In this document: positions 62,206-64,000 of the stretch, piece after piece
How positions within the stretch are numbered: the first letter of the stretch is position 1
Layout: each line of letters starts with the position of its first letter
NCBI GenBank assembly: GCA_046347015.1
Contig: JAXMHA010000002.1
Span: forward strand, 170,893 to 234,892
Reading direction: 5' to 3'
DNA from: Dokdonella_A sp046347015
GTDB lineage: Bacteria; Pseudomonadota; Gammaproteobacteria; Xanthomonadales; Rhodanobacteraceae
Length of the DNA: 64,000 bases
The notes under the pieces: generated by a model
Told to the model about the DNA's origin: nothing
What the model saw: the letters and a program-made list of their open reading frames with translations, nothing else
Databases searched by the model: none
Program-made: the position numbers and the translations under genes

Positions 62206-64000
62206 TCAGTACCGGATTTGCGCAGCCACCGACACGGCGTCATCGCTGCCTTGCCGGTCGTAGTTCAACAGCCAGTTCCAACGCTCGCCTTCCGTGGTGA
62301 GGTTCACCTGCGTCCAGCCGGTGGTGCGCTGGGGGGGCGCGCCATCGAGGGCGAAGGTCGCTACGGGCGCGCCGGTGAAGGCGGCGACCGCGTCGTCATT
62401 CGCGTGCAGGAGTTGGCGGTAGCCGGTGGTCAGGTTCAGCCGGGTCCAGCGGCCGTCGCTGCCGCGCCAATCGCTGCCCAGCCGCAGTCCGGCCGCGGCA
62501 TTGAATCGCCGGTACGTGGACGGCTGCGCGATCAGCTCGAAGCCGGTGCTGCCCTGTTCGGTGAATCCGGCGCCATTCAACACCGCGTAGCTCATCGCCC
62601 CGAACGGCGTCAGCCGCGTACGGCCGAAGCGGAAGTCGCGCCCGACCTCGACATAGGCGCTCATCACGTCGAGGCTGTGCCGCGTACCGGCAGCCTGGCC
62701 ACGCGTGCCGAGATCGATCCGGCGATCGACGCTCAACTCGTGATGGCCATAGCCGAGGTCGCCGAAGACGTACGAGCCGTTCTTGCCGTTGCGCCGCAGG
62801 TAGAAGTCCCACTGTGGCGAGCGATCACGCGCGTGCCCGCCGGAACGATCGAAGCGCAGGCTGCCGTCGTTCCAGCCGAAGCTGCCGCCCACCAGCAGGT
62901 GATCGCCGAACCACTGGTCGACGCCGGTGCGCTGGCCATTGAACGATGCGGTGCCCGAGGCCATCAGGGCAGTACGCGAAGCCCAGGATTCCGGCACCGA
63001 CCCGAAACGCCGGCTGCCGACCCGAGCAATCAGATCCAGCCCGGGCATCGCGGCCTGCTGCAGCAGCGAATCCGCCGCTGCGGCGTACCCCGCTCCGGAC
63101 AGGCTGTCGAACGTGCGAACCGCCTGGTCGAAGTCCTGCAGGCGCTGGATCCTGCCGACCGACGCAAGAAACTGGCGTTGCGTCGCCGTGAGTTCACCGG
63201 GCATTCTTGCCCATCGGGTTGCGTTGACCAGCGCCGCGTCGAAATTGGCCGCCGAATGCAGCGTCAATGCATCACCGGCGCGTGCGACGGCCATCGCCTG
63301 CGCCGCGGCAATACTCTCGGCATCGAAATAGACGTCTTTTTCGAGATAGCGCAGGTCACCGGTGATGAACAAGCCGGGAGACGTCCACTGCGCGAACTCC
63401 CCGGATACGCCGCCGTCGGCGTGCAGGACCTGAAAACTGACGGGCGAGGAGGGCAACGGAATTTCATGGTAGTAGCCCAAGTAGCGGTCGAGCCGCAGCG
63501 TGCCATCGATATTGGCGCGGCCCGTCACTGTCAGCAGCCCGCCGTACAACGTTCCGACTGCAGCATCCGGTGGGATCACGACGGCCAAAGTGCCGGCCGC
63601 CGTCTGAGTAAAGTTTCCGTCGATGTGCGCGGTGATGTTGTATCCGCTGTACATCGATGAGCCCGGCGTCAGGACACCATCGTTTGTGACGTCGCCAGTG
63701 ATCCTGCTGTTCAGGAAAACGTTGCCGTGGTTGGTCACGTTGCCGATCAGGTTGCCACCCAGGAGCAGGGAACCCGCCGCTTGCACCAGCACATCCGACT
63801 GCAGGCTGGCGCTTGAAGTCACGTCGAGCACACCCTCTTCGATGGTCGTGCCGCCGCTGAAGCGGTAACCGGCGACCGGAGGACCGAACGTGTTGTGTCT
63901 GTTGAACAGCGTCAGGGATGAACCTCCTCGCACGACCAAGGCGTGGTCGCTCGAGCGCCCACGGGTCATGTATTGGGTGGTTCCCGCGTCCGCGGCGATG
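62206..64000 (-). CDS. Autotransporter, C-terminal part (5' end outside window)
   Basis: The frame is open to the window edge. The visible 597 residues begin in a beta-helical passenger with repeats such as GGTTIEEGVLDVTSSASLQ and NVTNHGNVFLNSRITGDVTN, a linker, then an autotransporter beta-barrel domain from about 62950 with WFGDHLLVGGSFGWNDG, FYLRRNGKNGSYVFG and a final aromatic residue (QIRY). This type V secretion protein exposes or releases the passenger, whose function is not visible here. Confidence 0.9.
   Translation of the reverse strand, partial: IAADAGTTQYMTRGRSSDHALVVRGGSSLTLFNRHNTFGPPVAGYRFSGGTTIEEGVLDVTSSASLQSDVLVQAAGSLLLGGNLIGNVTNHGNVFLNSRITGDVTNDGVLTPGSSMYSGYNITAHIDGNFTQTAAGTLAVVIPPDAAVGTLYGGLLTVTGRANIDGTLRLDRYLGYYHEIPLPSSPVSFQVLHADGGVSGEFAQWTSPGLFITGDLRYLEKDVYFDAESIAAAQAMAVARAGDALTLHSAANFDAALVNATRWARMPGELTATQRQFLASVGRIQRLQDFDQAVRTFDSLSGAGYAAAADSLLQQAAMPGLDLIARVGSRRFGSVPESWASRTALMASGTASFNGQRTGVDQWFGDHLLVGGSFGWNDGSLRFDRSGGHARDRSPQWDFYLRRNGKNGSYVFGDLGYGHHELSVDRRIDLGTRGQAAGTRHSLDVMSAYVEVGRDFRFGRTRLTPFGAMSYAVLNGAGFTEQGSTGFELIAQPSTYRRFNAAAGLRLGSDWRGSDGRWTRLNLTTGYRQLLHANDDAVAAFTGAPVATFALDGAPPQRTTGWTQVNLTTEGERWNWLLNYDRQGSDDAVSVAAQIRY

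Noticed and set aside
1..64000. tRNA genes, CRISPR arrays, insertion sequences or prophage genes
   Set aside because: None seen on either strand: no transposase or integrase motifs, no regularly spaced repeats, no tRNA-like cloverleaf noticed by eye. A tRNA or repeat search program should confirm this.

Overview
This 64-kb window of very GC-rich DNA (codon third positions almost always G or C) looks like the chromosome of a gammaproteobacterium of the Xanthomonadales, most likely Rhodanobacteraceae-like. The reasons are the asd-fimV-truA-accD neighbourhood, many Xanthomonad-type families, large TonB receptors, and eukaryotic-type kinases. Gene starts and ends are tight and ordinary except in one frameshift-rich patch at about 56.6-59.1 kb. 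I saw no tRNA, rRNA, CRISPR array, insertion sequence or prophage.

Layout. 0-8.3 kb: the 3' part of a Ser/Thr kinase with an FGE-sulfatase-like tail, a DUF502 membrane protein, an SRPBCC protein, a beta-CASP nuclease, an M13 metallopeptidase and a secreted methyltransferase-like protein. 8.3-11.6 kb: a four-gene heme-copper cluster (CuA subunit, catalytic subunit, SCO/SenC, membrane protein). Its catalytic subunit lacks the tyrosine that oxidases cross-link to histidine, and its order matches norSY-senC-orf1, so a nitric oxide reductase (sNOR) is more likely than an oxidase. 11.8-19.7 kb: housekeeping genes accD, truA, fimV, asd, aroC and prmB. 19.9-31.7 kb: psd, a lytic transglycosylase, an MFS exporter, a HerA-like ATPase, greB, a membrane-anchored SRPBCC-GyrI fusion, a DesK/LuxR-type two-component pair, an acetyltransferase and small unknowns.

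31.6-36.6 kb: a fluoride riboswitch followed by six genes that all overlap by 4 nt (crcB, DUF190, a cation/proton antiporter, a usp gene broken by an in-frame amber codon, an MFS transporter and cfa). 36.6-45.7 kb: a small exported protein, then a compact minus-strand operon of two paralogous ECF-like sigma factors, a giant Ser/Thr kinase with a WD40-like repeat region, and a TonB-dependent receptor. This is a candidate surface-signalling system with a kinase in the place usually held by an anti-sigma factor.

45.9-52.3 kb: an NPP-type phosphodiesterase lipoprotein with a likely AUU start, a gamma-glutamyltransferase, and two tandem secreted paralogues that share a C-terminal IFxNGF tail and an upstream bipartite motif at matching distance. 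52.7-56.5 kb: a sulfate ABC importer operon. 56.6-59.1 kb: a porin and a TPMT-like methyltransferase, each with several frameshifts, flanking an intact ModE-like regulator. 59.2-64 kb: a Tat-exported beta-carbonic anhydrase, urocanate hydratase, a small unknown and the C-terminal part of an autotransporter that runs off the window.
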